A stretch of 64,000 nucleotides of DNA from Escarpia spicata (GCA_963995525.1 OZ023214.1:12501618-12565617), one strand, 5' to 3'. Shown: positions 11,612 through 23,220, counted from the stretch's first letter. Numbers and translations are program-made. The notes: generated by a model from the sequence alone, not told the origin.

Positions 11612-11765
11612 CTCATGTTAAAGCATAGGCCATTTTTATCGCAAAGGTATCCGACCACTTTTCGAATTTTTATCCCGTGTTAAAGCATAGGCCATTTTTA
11701 TCCCGGGTTAAAGCATAGGGATTTTTAACCCCATGTTAAAGCATAGGGAATGTTATCGCAAAGTT
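11582..11765. repeat. subterminal 'catgttaaagcatagg' repeats, left side
   Basis: Five or more units of 'atgttaaagcataggccatttttatc' with variants (ggattttta, gggaatgtt). The inverted counterpart lies at 17350-17660 just inside the right terminal repeat, so the repeats extend the inverted symmetry of the element. Confidence 0.8.
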
Positions 11766-11819
11766 GTAGCTTCGTTTTGTTTCGAACAGAGCGGGCATCT
11801 TGAAATCCTTTTTCAGGAA

Positions 11820-12045
11820 AATAGACGTGTTATCGCATCAAATCCCTCCTTTTTCGGGAAAATAGACGTGTTATCGCGTCAAATCCCTCCTTTTTCAGGA
11901 AAATAGACGTGTTATTGCGTCAAATCCCTCCTTTTTCAGGAAAATAGACGTGTTATCGCGTCAAATCCCTCCTTTTTCAGGAAAATAGACGTGTTATCGC
12001 GTCAAATCCCTCCTTTTTCAGGAAAATAGACGTGTTATCGCGTGG
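11820..12045. repeat. minisatellite, 41-bp unit, about 5.5 copies
   Basis: Units of 'atagacgtgttatcgcgtc' followed by 'aaatccctcctttttcagga'. The spacing between successive 'atagacgtg' starts is 41 bp (11821, 11862, ...). Related single units occur at 12500-12565 ('gacgggttatcg'). Confidence 0.9.
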
Positions 12046-12056
12046 GATTTGCTTCA

Positions 12057-12432
12057 ACACTCACTCACTCACTCACTCACTCACCCTTCGTGTCTGTTCA
12101 CTCACTCACTCACTCACTCACTCACTCACTCACTCACTCACTCACTCACTCACTCACTCACTCACTCACTCACTCACTCACTCACTCACTCACTCACTCA
12201 CTCACTCACTCACCCTTCGTATCTGTTCACTCACTCACTCACTCACCCTTCGTGTCTGTTCACTCACTCACTCACTCACCCTTCATGTCTGTTCACTCAC
12301 TCACTCACTCACTCACTCACTCACTCACTCACTCACTCACTCACTCACTCACTCACTCACTCACTCACTCACTCACTCACTCACTCACTCACTCACTCAC
12401 TCACTCACTCACTCACTCACTCACTCACTCAC
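12057..12432. repeat. (CACT)n microsatellite with interspersed spacers
   Basis: About 375 bp of 'cact' repeats, interrupted four times by the spacer 'cccttcgtgtctgttcact' (12084, 12211, 12247, 12279). It produces long open frames reading Thr-His-Ser-Leu in all three plus frames, which are artefacts of the repeat. Confidence 0.95.
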
Positions 12433-12579
12433 GCCGTCCCTTCGTCGTTTTCTAACATTTTATCTTTTCAACATGTTACCGTGGTAACATTTTCGTAACT
12501 TTCTGACAATTCGACGGGTTATCGCGTGACATCTCACCTCTTTCTGACAACTCGACGGGTTATCGTGTCAACCCTCCGT

Positions 12580-12772
12580 GTTAGGGTCGGTAGTACTCAG
12601 AACTTTTTTTTAGTGTCGGTAGTATTCAGAACTTTTTAGTGTCGGTAGTACTCAGAACTTTTTAGTGTCGGTAGTACTCAGAACTTTTTAGTGTCGGTAG
12701 TACTCAGAACTTTTTAGTGTCGGTAGTACTCAGAATTTTTTAGTGTCGGTAGTACTCAGAACTTTTTAGGGT
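12580..12772. repeat. minisatellite, 26-bp unit, about 7 copies
   Basis: Units of 'agtgtcggtagtactcagaa' plus 'cttttt' with one or two substitutions; the fourth tandem array stacked within 1.2 kb of the left end of the element. Confidence 0.9.
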
Positions 12773-12778
12773 CGTTGA

Positions 12779-13046
12779 CGCGTTGAGAAAATGGAAGTCG
12801 TTTGAACCGGTGGGATGGGAAACCTTTGCTCGTGGTCTCAAGGATGTCAACACACCAATGGATTTAGTTGTGAACTCAGATCGTTGGCTTTACATGCAGA
12901 CAGCATCAGTGGACGATGATATATCAAAGGAAACCAGCATTCCGTTTGAAAGTGGTCGTCGTCGGAATCGTAGACGAAATGCATCGTCGCGGCGCGCAGC
13001 TCATTCGGCGACACCTTCGCGAATCATACGTTGGGACCCATATTAG
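12779..13046 (+). CDS. unassigned small open frame inside the Polinton-like element
   Basis: Frame reads VDALRKWKSFEPVGWETFAR, then VNTPMDLVVNSDRWLY, SVDDDISKETSIPFESG and a basic tail with RRRNRRRNASSRRAAHS. The composition looks protein-like in the first 60 residues, and the Arg/Ser-rich end could be nucleic-acid binding. It starts at the edge of the 26-bp array (possible start at 12791). I recognise no family; it may be a remnant of an element structural protein. Confidence 0.35.
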
Positions 13047-13364
13047 CATTACCGATTTGGAATCAACAGGAACAGTGTGCAAGAGAGATCATATGGGGAA
13101 TATTCAAATAAAATCTTGTTGACGCTATGGATGAGTGTTTGTTTTTCGTTTTCATCAAGATACACCTCGCTTTTCCTCGTTTCAGTGACAATTCTTTTGT
13201 CAACGTGTCAGTGTAGGTGGCGTTAAAAATACCTAAGTGAATTTTGATTTTATTAAGAGTGGTATGTAATGCTTGCATGTTATGTTGGCATGCACGTTAT
13301 AGTATTACCTTAATTAAGCAATAAAAAAGTCAACATCATATGTGCGTTCATGAAATGTTTTATT

Positions 13365-13530
13365 CAGACACCCAAGAGAAAGTGTCAATCTTGTAAAATC
13401 TTGTAAACCTTAACTATATACAAATTGATTTCATATGATACACAAATTTTATTCAGACACCCAAGAGAAAATGTCACTGTGAATTATATCACACATATTC
13501 TTGTTGTCAGACACCCAAGAGAAAGTGTCA
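13365..13530. repeat. three dispersed copies of a small hairpin motif
   Basis: The block 'cagacacccaagagaaagtgtca' occurs near 13366, 13454 and 13508. Each contains GACAC...GTGTC arms around 'ccaagagaaa', so each can form a short stem-loop. The two outer copies are followed by 'ttgtaaaccttaac' and 'catatgatacaca'. Function unknown. Confidence 0.6.
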
Positions 13531-14039
13531 ATATCATACATTCTTGTAAACCTTAACAACTATACACAAATCGACTCCATATGATACACAGTCACTGTTA
13601 GACAGTATGCTACACTCTGTGTTTATTTATTTTATTGATGACACGACTTCTGCAGCGATTAAAGTATACAATATACTTCGTATATATTTCATCAGTGTTC
13701 ACTTAAAAAGAACACCACGGTGATGATGCAACAATGACGTATGTGTATCGATACACGTTTTAACAATTGACAAATAGGAGTCGATAAACACAATAGTTCA
13801 TCACGGGTATATTAAGACCGGATATTACACGGCTATCTCACGAGTGTGCCGAACAGTAAATGTGAAATGTGAAAAGTACACTCTTTAATAATCGACAAGT
13901 AGCAAGTAGGAGTCAGTGGTCGATAAACATCATACCTGATCACGGTTACACCAAGACTATATGTTACACCAAGACTATATGTTACAACAATACCGAATGA
14001 TACACGGGTAGCTCACGAGAAGATTTACTGGCGTGTCTA

Positions 14040-17000
14040 TTATACCAGACACGGAGAGGTAGAGACTCCATCGGCTTGTACCGGGCGTTTGGAATAAAAA
14101 TATGCTAGTGCAGAACGTTCTTGAATATATGTAAAAACTGAAGCATTCTTCACCCAAAACCCTCGATTTTCCCCAACACCACTCTCTTTGGTTTTCAGTA
14201 CTTTCAAAAACGTGTCTTTGTCAATTTCGTTGTGACTCTTATTTAGACCTTTCGTGCTGAATTTATCCGTATCACCAAAACAATAATATGTTTTGCTGCA
14301 CAACCCGATAAAACCTCTACCTTCGTACTCTATTTTGAACAGACCGGGTGTCCTTTTGTCGTGACGCGCATGCGCAATACAACACGATTTCGAAGGGATC
14401 CATTCTTTCCCTTCCATCCGACAAGTGATATAATCGGACGCGTGCGCGTCACAACAAACGGCGGGGAACCACCGGGACAAGTTTGTAAAGTATTCTTGTC
14501 GTTTATTGGTGGTAACACAATCGTCTAAACAAGAAAAGGCTAGACTTAATTATGCGGAATCCGTATCCATCTCGCAATATTGGAAGAGAGGGCGCTCTAC
14601 GTAATAATCTATGAAATCGTAATAAAATTCCAGCATTCTCAACTTTGCATACTGGTAAACCATAAAACCGATTTGAAGAGGGAGATCGTATTTAATGGAT
14701 TTCTTGTTCATTGTCAATTGGTACACGGATTCCGTAATTGGATTTAGCTGGCGAAAACGATGACTGTTAATGCCTTGGCTCGCCGTTTTACTATTACAAA
14801 AGATAATATCTCTTTGGCGATCCTTATTAGTAATACATTTTCCACAGGCACTGTTCCCAAGAAGTTTCATCGTATCACCAATAATGGCCTTGTCCGGGTG
14901 CGCGTCACCTTCGCGGCGTGCATCCGAGCCGCCATTGGCGAAATGCTTGAAACACGGACTGGGTTCGTATTCTAAAACTTGATAAACGTGAGAAACGACC
15001 AGTCCGTGTTTCAAATACCATTTTAACAAAGGTGTACCTAAAATAATTTGTTTACCAAAATACGAAGCCACCAGTGTACGCCGAGGAGTAGATAATATAT
15101 TGTGCTCTTCAGCGTAAGCTCGCATATACGGGCCAATGTCGTCACGGGTAATGTAAATGTTTTTGAAAATGGGTTGCATTTCACCAAAATAATCTTTAAG
15201 ATGATCCGGAACAAAAATGTCGCACTCTACCATACCAAATAGGCGACCTTCAACTACATTTTGCAAAACTTTATCTTGGGTCATTTCCCACTTCACGTTA
15301 CGGTGAGGAAATTTTGAATTTAGAAAATTTCTTACTTCGGAATTTTTCCGAATTTCTTTCCATTGACATTCCCACATTTCGACATCGGTATATTTACGCA
15401 AATACGTAGTGTTCTTTTTAGTTTCCGATAAGAGATCGGACTTCCCGTTGATAGAGTTGGTGTGCTCCACGTTACAAGGACAACCGTGAAAATAACAACA
15501 GTGAAATTGATAAACGGTGCGAGTCTGGGCACACCATCCGTCAACGGGAAGTTTACGATCCCCAATGCGTTTCTCTTCTCCGTTAAATTGATGCCTTATC
15601 GTTGTATTCTTTTCGTGAGCTACCCACTCTAACCATTCAAGAGCCATTTTTTCCGTAAACACGTGATGTTTTAGGTCTGAAATTATTTTCTTGGCTACGA
15701 CGCGTATAACATCCGGTGGGCATATCTTGTGAAAGAGCCCAAAGTTATAATGCATTTGCATCGTAGCCAACAATAGAACGACAGGGGTGAGCTGAGTCGC
15801 CCCTTTCCGATTCACGAAGCCGTGTAACGTCGACTTCGTGATGGCGGTGATATATTATAGACGGGCCCCCTACGATGGCTTTTTTAACATATCGTGTAAA
15901 TCCGAATCTTTTTGATTAAACAGACTGAAATAAATATAACGTGGTAATGTGTCAAACATAAATTTCATGGTTAGACCGGGAACGCTAATACCGTCTTTAA
16001 ACATGTCAATGTGGCGTAATTTATTTAAAAAAAAGAACTGTTTTTTTTATAGCTTCAAGGAAAGGAACGACATCTCTATTGTTGTACCAAATAAGAAAAT
16101 CACGAAAAGTTTTCATATCGTGATCGCGCCAAATTTGTTCGCAGTACGCGTAATTTTCATCGGAAATGTCTTCGTTTTTCAAATCGCTGTGAAAAGCTTC
16201 CTTTGGAGGAAGGGATTCACAGTCGAGTCTATTTAGCGAAGTCACCCACTCGTAGGGAAAGTATCCTTTAGTTTGTACACATCCGTAAGCTTTCAGAAAT
16301 TTATCGTAACTAAAACCGGGGTCCAAATAATTTATGATGTCCAAAAATTTCAAAGTCGCTGTTTTTAAACACATCAGATTAGTATGACGCATTAATGTGA
16401 ACACGACATTTTAAGATTTTTTCTTTGTTGTGTCGTCCGTCTCGTCACCTACGTCGGTTGTCAGGAAGTGTGGTGTGATATATTTTTTAATGACGTTCAA
16501 ATCGTATTTTCCGGAATTAAAGCCAATGACGGGTAGTTCTTCAAGAAATCTGTGAAACTTACCAATTAATTTTGAAATTTGATCTTCTGGGATAATAGGT
16601 AAAGGTGACTCGTCATCTAGTATTTCGTCTAAGTCGGGTTCGAGCATTCTACCCTCTGGTGATTGAATATCTTTTAGTTGTTGGTTTAATTGATCAAAAA
16701 CAAACTGATAACGTGTTTTCAGAATTTCGGAAGCGGTGTCGCTAATTTCGTACAGATAATTTAAAAATGTATCGACTAGTTGGCTTGGCTCACCCTCGCT
16801 AATAAAACAGCGTGGTTCCTTGTATCCGGGAACATTAGATGACACACTAACGCTAAGTATTTCGTGTCGAGCCAACCACTCGACCTTTGGAGTATTTACC
16901 GGTAAGTTGACCGTATCAAAATAAGATTCAAAATCAAAGGTGGCCCGAAACAGATAATACCGGTATTTTTCTTCGACGACAATACCCAACTCATCAAGTT

Positions 17001-17364
17001 TCTGAAAAATGGTTTCCTGAACATGAAATATACCACCAGGGAATATTCTCTTGACCTCGACTTCGCAACCTTGTTGGTGTCTTTTTAAGGACCATTCTGT
17101 ATGCCAAAGTTTGTCACATTTTATACATTTGAAAGACCGTGTGTATGTTTTAATATCGTGGATATAAGAAAAATGTGTTTCGAAAAGATTCAAATTTAAA
17201 GTATCGGGGAATTTACAATTTGAACGCCTCAGTAAATGACACGCTACCAAGTTCGTGTCGTCGTCGTGATGATCTAGTAATTCATAAACAAATATATTGA
17301 TATGGAAAAGCTTTTCAAAATATCGTCGTATACCTTTACGATAATTGCTCCTATGCTTTAACAT
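14040..17364 (-). pseudogene. protein-primed family B DNA polymerase of the Polinton-like element, decayed
   Basis: From the N-terminus the minus strand shows a Cys/His finger (FKCIKCDKLWH...RHQQGC), exonuclease motifs ATFDFESY, FNSGKYDLN and GFSYDKFLKAYG, polymerase motif A as GYDANAL near 15770, motif B KLLGNSACGK (usual Tyr is Cys) and motif C MDTDSA near 14560. The C-terminal block TPGLFKIEYEGRG, CSKTYYCFGDTDKFSTKGL and VQADG continues after an in-frame TAA at 14550. Other defects are an in-frame TAA at 16411, one near 15759 and two frameshifts between 15700 and 15900. The enzyme would replicate the element from terminal proteins. Its apparent start codon (17364) lies inside a 'catgttaaagcatagg' repeat, so the original N-terminus is probably lost. 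Confidence 0.9.
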
Positions 17365-17660
17365 GGGATAAAAAAATTCCTATGCTTTAACATGGAGTTT
17401 AAAATTTCCTATGCTTTAACATGGGATAAAATTCGAAAAGTGGTCGCATACCTTCGCGATAAAAATGGCCTATGCTTTAACGTGGGATTAAAATTCGAAA
17501 AGTGGTCGGATACCTTCGCGATAAAAATGGCCTATCCTTTAACATGGGGTTAAAATTCCCTATGTTTTAACATGGAATAAAAATTCCCTATGCTTTAACA
17601 TGGGATAAAAATGGCCTATGCTTTAACATGGGGTGGAAAATGGCCTATCCTTTAACATGG
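17345..17660. repeat. subterminal 'cctatgctttaacatggg' repeats, right side
   Basis: Nine or so units of 'cctatgctttaacatggg' with fillers 'ataaaaatgg', 'ataaaattcc' and 'attcgaaaagtggtcg'. They are the reverse complement of the left subterminal array. The polymerase reading frame emerges directly from the innermost unit. Confidence 0.85.
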
Positions 17661-17886
17661 GTCGGAACTACTTTTCCAAGCTCATTTGCATAACTAACCA
17701 CGCCCACAAGGCCCAGCTCGCTCGTGATTGGTCAATCACACTTCCCCCGAGACGCTCCAAAGACCTCATTTGCATAATCCAAGCGTAAGCGTTTGGAGCG
17801 TCTTGGGGGGAAAATCCCTATCTCTTAACATGGGATTTCCCCCAGTCCGCGCCAGTTGCCCGCGCTGGACCACGCCTATTACTACT
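17636..17886 (-). repeat. right terminal inverted repeat of the Polinton-like element
   Basis: Reverse complement of the left terminal repeat with a few substitutions, for example 'cccccgagacg' for 'cggggaag' neighbours. It ends in ACTACT at 17886, followed by the duplicated GGCATC. Confidence 0.85.
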
Positions 17887-18600
17887 GGCATCAATTTGGT
17901 AATCATTTGCTTTTCTTTATATGACTTGGATCTTCTGTACCTCTCCTTGATGCCTGACATCACAGCTGTTGAGAAGGTCAATTGTTTGCGTATCTTTGGA
18001 GTAAGTTTGCTCTTGCTGTTTCGCAGCAAACGGTTAATATGTCTTGTTAGTGTCGACTTGCCCAGTTGTTGTGATTTAAGGCGCTGTAATCTTTTTCTGT
18101 ATTTTTCTGCTCTATGGTTTGATTTCTCAATTTCTTTCTCCAATTTCTATATTCTCCTGAACAACTTGCTTCTGTCCCGACGCACTCGTTGACGACCACG
18201 TTGTTTCTGTCCCGACGCACTCGTTGACGACCACGTTGCTTCTGTCCCGACGCACTCGTTGACGACCACGTTGCTTCTGTAGTGATTCGTTCTGACGTGT
18301 TTGTTGCATCGTGTTTGCTACATCTGCATTATCACCACTGTCGTCTTGTTATGGTGATGTTGTTGGGGTGTTTGCTACATCTGCATTAGCACCACTGTCG
18401 TCTTGTTCTGATGATGTTGTTGGGGTGTTTGTTACATCTGTATTAGCACCACTGTCGTCTTGTTCTGGTGATGTTGTTGGGATGTTTTGCTGAAGTAAAC
18501 ATAGTTGTTGCTGGTGAGCCTTTTTCTTTGCTCGAGAACGTTCAGCTGACTCTCGCCACCTGTGTCTCTGCTGTCTCACATCCGTGTTGTTTACCTCAAT
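17887..18600 (-). pseudogene. N-terminal part of the repetitive-family gene cut by the Polinton-like element
   Basis: The minus strand starting near 18590 reads RQQRHRWRESAERSRAKKKA, then three copies of a TTSPEQDDSGANADVANTP-type repeat, RQNESLQKQRGRQRVRRDR, a second repeat array, KSNHRAEKYRKRLQRLKS, LTPKIRKQLTFSTAVMSGI and KERYRRSKSYKEKQMITKL, running into the element border. The basic N-terminus with RRxWRE/RKRLQRL blocks is typical of this uncharacterised multi-copy family. Two frameshifts occur where the 35-bp array lies. The remainder of the gene is at 10995-11360. Confidence 0.6.
18172..18500. repeat. two coding minisatellites (35 bp x3 and about 63 bp x3)
   Basis: 'ttctgtcccgacgcactcg' plus 'ttgacgaccacgttgc' repeats every 35 bp three times (18172-18278), which breaks the reading frame. 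'gcaccactgtcgtcttgtt' with 'ctgatgatgttgttggggtg' repeats about every 63 bp three times (18312-18485) and keeps the frame, giving an acidic peptide repeat. Confidence 0.8.
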
Positions 18601-19840
18601 TTAAATAATCCTACTGTTGTCATCTCTGCATATCCTTTTCTTTAAAATCTTCATATATCTCTGTGTTTGACTTACTCCTGTCTATATACACCTTCTGGTG
18701 TTGCACCCCAGATTTCTTTTTACCAGTTCTTTTCCTCTGGTGTGATCCATTGTTTTCTCTCTAGAATACATGCAAAACTTAAAATAAATGTGTGGTCCTT
18801 GCAGATCAATATATTTTGCTGGCGATAATGTTTTATTAATTGGCATTATTTAGGCTTGAGGAGATGAGAAAGCAACCCACACTAAACTGGTGTCATGGAG
18901 TGCCCCTCAAAGACACCCACTTCCAATAAAATGGCCATGAAATTAATAACATTGACATTGGATTGGGCACGCAATAGATGTTATGATGTTTCTGCATGTA
19001 AGAACATATTTAAATGTACATATGCCCCAATCACTAACACGAAATTAAATAATTGTACTATTCATTAACTCCATGACACAACAGTCACTCCATGACATGT
19101 CCATTGGTGGAGTATTCCACTTCAAAACATGCAGCTAAATCATGTATGTTATCAGCCAATTACTCTTTTTATGACTGGTAGTGTCAGGCAGATAGGTTTA
19201 CTGGGAAGTGGGGAGTTGATGTCACTGAGGTGACAACGAATTAACACATGCATTGGTATTCTAGCACATTATATCGGATAGTTCAAATAGTTTTTATTGC
19301 ACACAATCTTACCATGTTTCACTGCCAGCAGTATGTGTTTGGGAAAAGGGAGCACCATCAGCCTGCTTCAACAACACTTAGAAACCCATTGCAACGGTGG
19401 GACAATGTTATTTATAGCTGTAACAAGTAAAAGACAATATATTTGTTTCAACAGTTGTTTTGTTATTAAAGTAAATATATTGATTATTGGAACAGGGCAC
19501 ATTTGAATCAATTTTGCATCTTGAAATTATCTAAATAAACATTGACTAAGTTGAGAACTTGTACTGGGACATAGTAATTTTGCGTCATGGAATGACATTT
19601 GACATTTCAGTCTACATATGTTGGTATACCAGAAGTGATAACTATTTTAGTATGATATATTCATAACCTTTAAGGAGGGTTATGTCCAAAACATTACTTG
19701 TAAATATATTTTTTCAATGAACAGGACCTCTTGCAATGTGTGGACATAAAAAGTCATTAAAAATATGTGTAGTGACCGCCGAGTGATGTTCAAAGCGGAA
19801 CACATAAACATACCATACGTCACACATGTAGGTGTACGAC
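18601..19840. other. intergenic or intron, nothing assignable
   Basis: AT-rich sequence with several 'ctccatgacac'/'gtcatggagtg' motifs (18890, 19068, 19085, 19585) that resemble the 'tcatggaggtgacatg' motifs at 10.6 kb, suggesting both belong to the flanks of the same old repetitive gene or element. No open frame with recognisable motifs. Confidence 0.35.
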
Positions 19841-19943
19841 TGTATTACTGGCGCAAACCGGATTTGCCAGCACACAACAGTATGCACAGAATTAGAGGTG
19901 ACACCTGGCGAGAGCAGCGGTATCAAAAGGGTACCTTGTCACA
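19841..19943 (-). repeat. 3' LTR of Gypsy element, 103 bp
   Basis: On the minus strand it begins TGTGACAAGG and ends CCAGTAATACA, so it has TG...CA ends. It is identical at every base to 23221-23323. Confidence 0.75.
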
Positions 19944-19957
19944 CACACCCCCGCTTG
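19944..19957 (-). other. polypurine tract next to the 3' LTR
   Basis: On the minus strand 'caagcgggggtgtg' lies directly before the LTR start TGTGAC, the expected site of plus-strand DNA priming. Confidence 0.6.
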
Positions 19958-20058
19958 AGGTAGTCGTCCCCGACAACCTAAAATAACTCTTAACATAATT
20001 TCCAAAAGGGAGATGCCTGGTTGTACAATAAACATTAAATACAATTATATCATCTAGA

Positions 20059-20108
20059 TGATGCAGTTGTGTCTCGCTTCAGCGAGTCTTCTCTCTCTAG
20101 CTGCATCA
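20059..20108. other. imperfect nested hairpin in Gypsy 3' region
   Basis: TGATGCAG (20059-20066) pairs with CTGCATCA (20101-20108), and inside it CTCGCT (20073-20078) pairs with AGCGAG (20081-20086) around a 2-nt loop. It lies between the pol stop and the purine tract. Confidence 0.5.
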
Positions 20109-20128
20109 TAACCGATTTGCTCCAGAGA

Positions 20129-22818
20129 TCACGGCTTGTTCTTATCCATTACCTGACGCATCGCTTCTCGCATTAGGCCAACACCCAACTGTGAAAACAC
20201 TTTCGCCAGAACTTCTTGTACTGAGTCACTTGGTGCTAATTCTGCAGTCTCTTGTATCACTGACCGAGGCTCCTTGTGGACATTGGAATGCTTCCCCAAT
20301 GTAGTGCGTTTTGACCTCCTAGGCTGTGGTGTTGGTCGAATGTCCTCCTCTGGAGACTCAGAATCACGCTCCATTACAGAATATGCCTCGGGTGACGGTT
20401 CTCGTAGAGGTTGTGCTGCTGCTCTATTCCGAGATGGACGTGGTTTGGGTCTTGGCCTCAAGACAACCCGAACGTCCGGGTCCTCATCTAATGATGATTG
20501 GTCCGATTCACAGGAGACCCTACTCCTATGTGGGCTTCTTGATTCTTGCGGCTGATCCATCTCCATATGGAGCTTTGCACAAGGTCGAACCTCAGCCCTG
20601 TTTACATTGCGTGGTTGACCGCTTCCATCTGAAGGTTCTACTGTGTAGACATCACCGTGTGGGTTAAGTTGATATATCACCTTGTATACGAATGGGTCCC
20701 AAGCATCCTGAATTTTGTTCCGTCCCTTAACCTTCCTGTCCGGAGATAGACTCTGTCGCCCACGTGGAGAGGGGCACTCTTGGCCTTCCGTTTATAGATA
20801 TCCCTCCGGGAGCTTGCCTCTTGTTTGATTCTCTGTCTTGCTTTCTCATAAGCATCTGTTAGGCGGGTCTGATGTTCTTTCACCCAATCCGCCGGAGTGT
20901 GTTCCTCTCTCTCAGCACCTCCACGCAAAATATCAATGGGCAACCTTGCATCACGACCGAACATCAAGTAGAAGGGCGATACTCCTGTTGACGAATGACT
21001 AGTGGCATTGTAGGCATAGAGAACCTCTGGTAAGTATCTTGGCCAATGCCTTTTCTTCTCTGGTGACAATGTTCTCAGCAAATTGTGCAGCGTACGGTTA
21101 AACCGCTCACACTGTCCATTCCCTTGTGGTCTGTAAGGAGTAGTACGGCTTTTTCGAATCCCATAGATCTTACATAGCCCAGCGATAATCTCCGACTCAA
21201 AATTTCGCCCTTGGTCTGAATGTATTCGGCTTGGTACACCATACCGCAGGAACGACTCCTGCACAACAGCTTTGGCTGTAGTTGTAGCCTTCTGGTCCTT
21301 TGTTGGAACTGCCACTGTAAATTTGCTGAAAACATCCGTAATCACTAACACATTCTCCCGACCATCAGAAGCTGGTTCTAGTACAGTGAAGTCGATGGCA
21401 AGTATCTCTAATGGTTTTGTGGCGAGGAGACTTCCCATTGAGGTACGTATCCGAGGTGTTGGCATCTTTGCCAGTGTGCAACGATCACATGTGTTGCACC
21501 ATTCTTCAACTTCAGCCATCATGCGCGGCCAGTAGCACCTATTTCTAACAAGGTCTTGAGTCCTCCCTATACCTTGGTGACCCATCTGATCATGAAGGCT
21601 CTCCATAATCTTCTTCCTTAGGACCAAAGGAAGCAAGCACTGCTTAAGATGACCTTCCCTTGGATCCTGCACAGTTCGGTACAAGACTCCATCTTTGGCC
21701 TCAATTCTGTCCCACTGACGGAGAAGTGTCAGCACATCTTGTGGTTCTCGTTTCCTCTCTTGATAATTTGGTTTCCTTTTCTGGTCCCAGTAATGAAGGA
21801 AGCGTTTGATCACAGGATCTTTCCTCTGCAGCTCACCAATTTCCGCGTGAGTAAACGATGGTAGTGTCTCACTGGTCATCTCTGAAGGCTGCCTCATCTC
21901 ACATGACACTTGGTTCACTTCCAGTTGACAAGCATCTATAGCTTCGGTCAGGATTTCTTCTCTCAGCTTTTTGGGAAGAGCCGCAGAGTTCACCTCTATG
22001 TCCTCAGATCTACTTTGTCGAGACAGTGCATCTGCATTACGATTGCTCCTTCCACTCCTGTACTTGATTTGGAAGTCGAAAAGAGCTAGCTGTCCTGCCC
22101 ATCTCTGCTCGACAGCCCCCAACTTTGCAGTTGACTGAATGTAGCTCAATCAATTATTGTCGGTATACACAGTGAAGGTGGAGCCAAGAAGGTAATCTCG
22201 GAATTTCTCTGTGATGGCCCATTTCAGGGCCAACAATTCCAACTTGAACGAGCTGTAGTTCTCCATATTCTTCTCCGAACCTCTGAGGCCTCTGCTAGCA
22301 TATGCAATGACATCTTGCTCCTGGGACAGTACAGCCCCTAATCCCTTGAAGCTTGCATCCGTCTCGAGAATGAAGGGCTTGGTATAATCAGAATACCCTA
22401 ACACGTCTGTTGATGTTAACTTCATCCTCAGTTTCTCAAATGCTCTTTGACAATTGTCATCCCAGAGTTCTCCTATAGGCTTGTCATGTTTCTTGTGATT
22501 CTTGGTTAGATTTGCAACCACCTCGTGTAGAGGTCTAGCTATCTGAGAGAAGTGTTCTATGAACCGTCGGTAGTAGCTGGCAAAACCTAGGAACCTTTGC
22601 AGTTCCTTGACAGTCTTCGGTACCTCCCAGTTGGCAACAGCTGTAATCTTGTCTGGGTCTGGAGATACTCCATGCTCAGAGACCACATGCCCCAAGTATC
22701 TGACCTCCCTCTTGAAGAAATGACACTTTTCTGGTTTCAATTCATTTATAATCAAGAAATGTGTTACACAGAAACTACCATACCATAGCAATGCCAATGA
22801 CAGCAACATGGCCGACAC
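20129..22818 (-). pseudogene. Gypsy pol remnant: RT end, RNase H, integrase
   Basis: From 22745 downward the peptide starts in the reverse transcriptase after its active site (ELKPEKCHFFKREVRYLGH, LQRFLGFASYYRRFI), then RNase H (FILETDASFKGLGAVLSQ, YTDNN). An in-frame TGA at 22150 interrupts the RNase H, and the same frame continues with SGRSNRNADALSRQ. The integrase has its H2C2 finger (HDQMGHQG...CYWPRM...CNTCDRC) and the core triad: AIDFT, HSDQGRNFES and GNGQCERFN. A frameshift near 20690 leads to a Pro/Ser-rich tail ending at 20129. The first residues of the long frame (22818-22745) are not retroviral-like, so a deletion junction lies near 22745. Confidence 0.9.
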
Positions 22819-23220
22819 ACATGATCACATTACGTCATAATATATAGTATTGTTCAAGTCCTGTCACCTCAAGGTACTCTTATAACAACTAATTTTGCTA
22901 ATACACTAGCTCACGGATAACTGCTATCCAATATCTATCAGGAACAAATTTAATGTTGATTAATTTTTCCGTAGTTGGCAATTTCAGCACTTGGCCAACA
23001 CCGATCTGCCACAGGCACAGCCGCAGCGTGCACAGAAAACACACATCTTACAAGCATTTCGAGTAGTAATATAGTCGGCATGCTTTACAAACTGTTCCCG
23101 TCTACTGCTGTGGAAGGAACAAATTATACATAGATCATTTTACCTTGATAGAGATTTTGCCTTACCAAAACAACGGAAGACTTCTTGTCCGCAAAACATG
23201 GCAGGGATTCCCGCCTAAAC

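Larger units (their letters stand above)
11361..17886. mobile_element. short Polinton/Maverick-like element with family B polymerase
   Basis: The 6526-bp element starts AGTAGTAATAGG and ends CCTATTACTACT, has about 250-bp terminal inverted repeats and a perfect 6-bp duplication (GGCATC). AG...CT ends, long inverted repeats and 6-bp duplications are diagnostic of Polintons. Inside are subterminal repeats of 'ttaaagcatagg', three stacked tandem arrays (41 bp, CACT, 26 bp), an unassigned small frame (12779-13046) and a decayed protein-primed-type DNA polymerase B on the minus strand (14040-17364). Usual Polintons are 15-20 kb and encode integrase, packaging ATPase, protease and capsid proteins; I find none of these, so this is an internally reduced, non-autonomous copy or an unusual polymerase-only type. 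It is inserted in the coding sequence of another repetitive gene. Confidence 0.85.

Noticed and set aside
12032..12498. Three overlapping open frames of about 150 codons (Thr-His-Ser-Leu repeats)
   Set aside because: They arise from the CACT microsatellite, which has no stop in any plus frame; not genes.
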